Below, piece by piece: positions 14,889 through 15,277 of a DNA stretch of 15,277 nt. The stretch comes from Treponema sp. Its GTDB lineage: Bacteria > Spirochaetota > Spirochaetia > Treponematales > Breznakiellaceae. The stretch covers positions 1 through 15,277 of the forward strand of contig JAIRRR010000116.1 in NCBI GenBank assembly GCA_031255875.1. Direction: 5' to 3'. The translations under genes were made by a program, and so were the position numbers. The notes beneath the pieces were generated by a model that was given only the letters and a program-made list of their open reading frames with translations, searched no databases and was not told the origin of the DNA. Numbering within the stretch: the first letter of the stretch is position 1; each line of letters starts with the position of its first letter.

Positions 14889-15277
14889 ACCCGCCCGATC
14901 CGTTTCCGGGCCTCGTCCCTGCCAATACCTTTCCGCCCTGCCCAGCCCGCAAGCTGATCGTCCCCTATAAAACCAGCGCCGAAGTAGCGCGAGGCGGGGT
15001 GCGCCAGGTACATGCCGCATACCGAGGCCCCCGGGATTATCATGGCCGAATCCGTAAGCCCGAACCCGCAGCGCTCCGGTGCGCCAAGCAGCGCGAAGGC
15101 GAGCCGTTTGTCGCCGTGGTCCGGGCAGGCGGGATAGCCGAAGGCGGGCCGTATGCCGCCTTTGCCGCCGGGCGACGCCGGGTTATAGCCCCAGAATTCC
15201 CGCTGTACGCGCAGATGCATTTCCCTGGAAAAAGCCTCCGCCAGGCTGTTTGCCAGGCTTGAAAGCAGCAGCGCCCC
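14885..15277 (-). CDS. metH: Cobalamin-dependent methionine synthase MetH, C-terminal activation domain (partial)
   Basis: The frame stays open to the right edge; about 130 C-terminal residues are seen. They match the MetH reactivation domain, which binds S-adenosylmethionine to remethylate oxidised cobalamin. Visible signatures are LANSLAEAFSREMHLRVQ, then GIRPAFGYPACPDH (usually RPAPGYPACPDH; the second Pro is Phe here), LTDSAMIIPGASV, LAHPASRYFGAG and the ending AGRKGIG. The protein stops with TAG (14887-14885). A free-standing activation-domain protein cannot be excluded, since the rest lies outside the window. Confidence 0.88.
   Translation of the reverse strand, partial: GALLLSSLANSLAEAFSREMHLRVQREFWGYNPASPGGKGGIRPAFGYPACPDHGDKRLAFALLGAPERCGFGLTDSAMIIPGASVCGMYLAHPASRYFGAGFIGDDQLAGWAGRKGIGRDEARKRIGRV

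Overview
The window is GC-rich (roughly high-50s percent by eye), densely coded bacterial chromosome. It is most consistent with a spirochaete of the termite-gut/free-living Treponema type. That assignment is inference. It rests on the rnfCDGEAB gene order, an Rpn-type transposase/nuclease tail, a pseudo-ketosynthase + acyltransferase + DUF2804 + large unknown-protein set, and the general look of the proteins. No rRNA marker is present.

Layout. 3-119 (+): C-terminal tail of an Rpn/PD-(D/E)XK-type protein. 120-444: non-coding, G-rich and structured, ending in a promoter. 445-3107 (+): THUMP-domain RNA methyltransferase, TetR regulator and a CcrM-like DNA adenine methyltransferase, tightly packed. 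3169-4659 (-): DUF815-type AAA+ ATPase. 4744-9961 (-): complete six-gene Rnf complex operon rnfC-D-G-E-A-B, a membrane ferredoxin:NAD+ oxidoreductase/ion pump. 9962-10154: divergent AT-rich promoter region. 10155-14888 (+): pseudo-ketosynthase (no cysteine), lysophospholipid-type acyltransferase, DUF2804 protein and a 694-residue unknown protein with one membrane segment. 14885-15277 (-): C-terminal activation domain of cobalamin-dependent methionine synthase (MetH), cut by the window edge.

How the genes fit together. Rnf couples reduced ferredoxin, NAD+ and an ion gradient; its six subunits are translationally coupled or closely spaced with clear Shine-Dalgarno sites. The divergent + strand set looks like a small lipid or acyl-chain module of unknown product. 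The left-hand set combines RNA modification, a transcriptional regulator and an orphan DNA methyltransferase with no restriction enzyme beside it.

The observations most worth following are: (i) four non-Rnf genes whose best promoter places the transcript start within about 1-3 nt of the ATG, suggesting leaderless mRNAs; (ii) a CcrM-like methyltransferase that lacks the usual C-terminal extension; (iii) altered flavin-attachment motifs in both RnfG and RnfD; and (iv) the cysteine-free ketosynthase/acyltransferase/DUF2804/unknown gene set. No CRISPR array, tRNA, rRNA or complete insertion sequence was seen.
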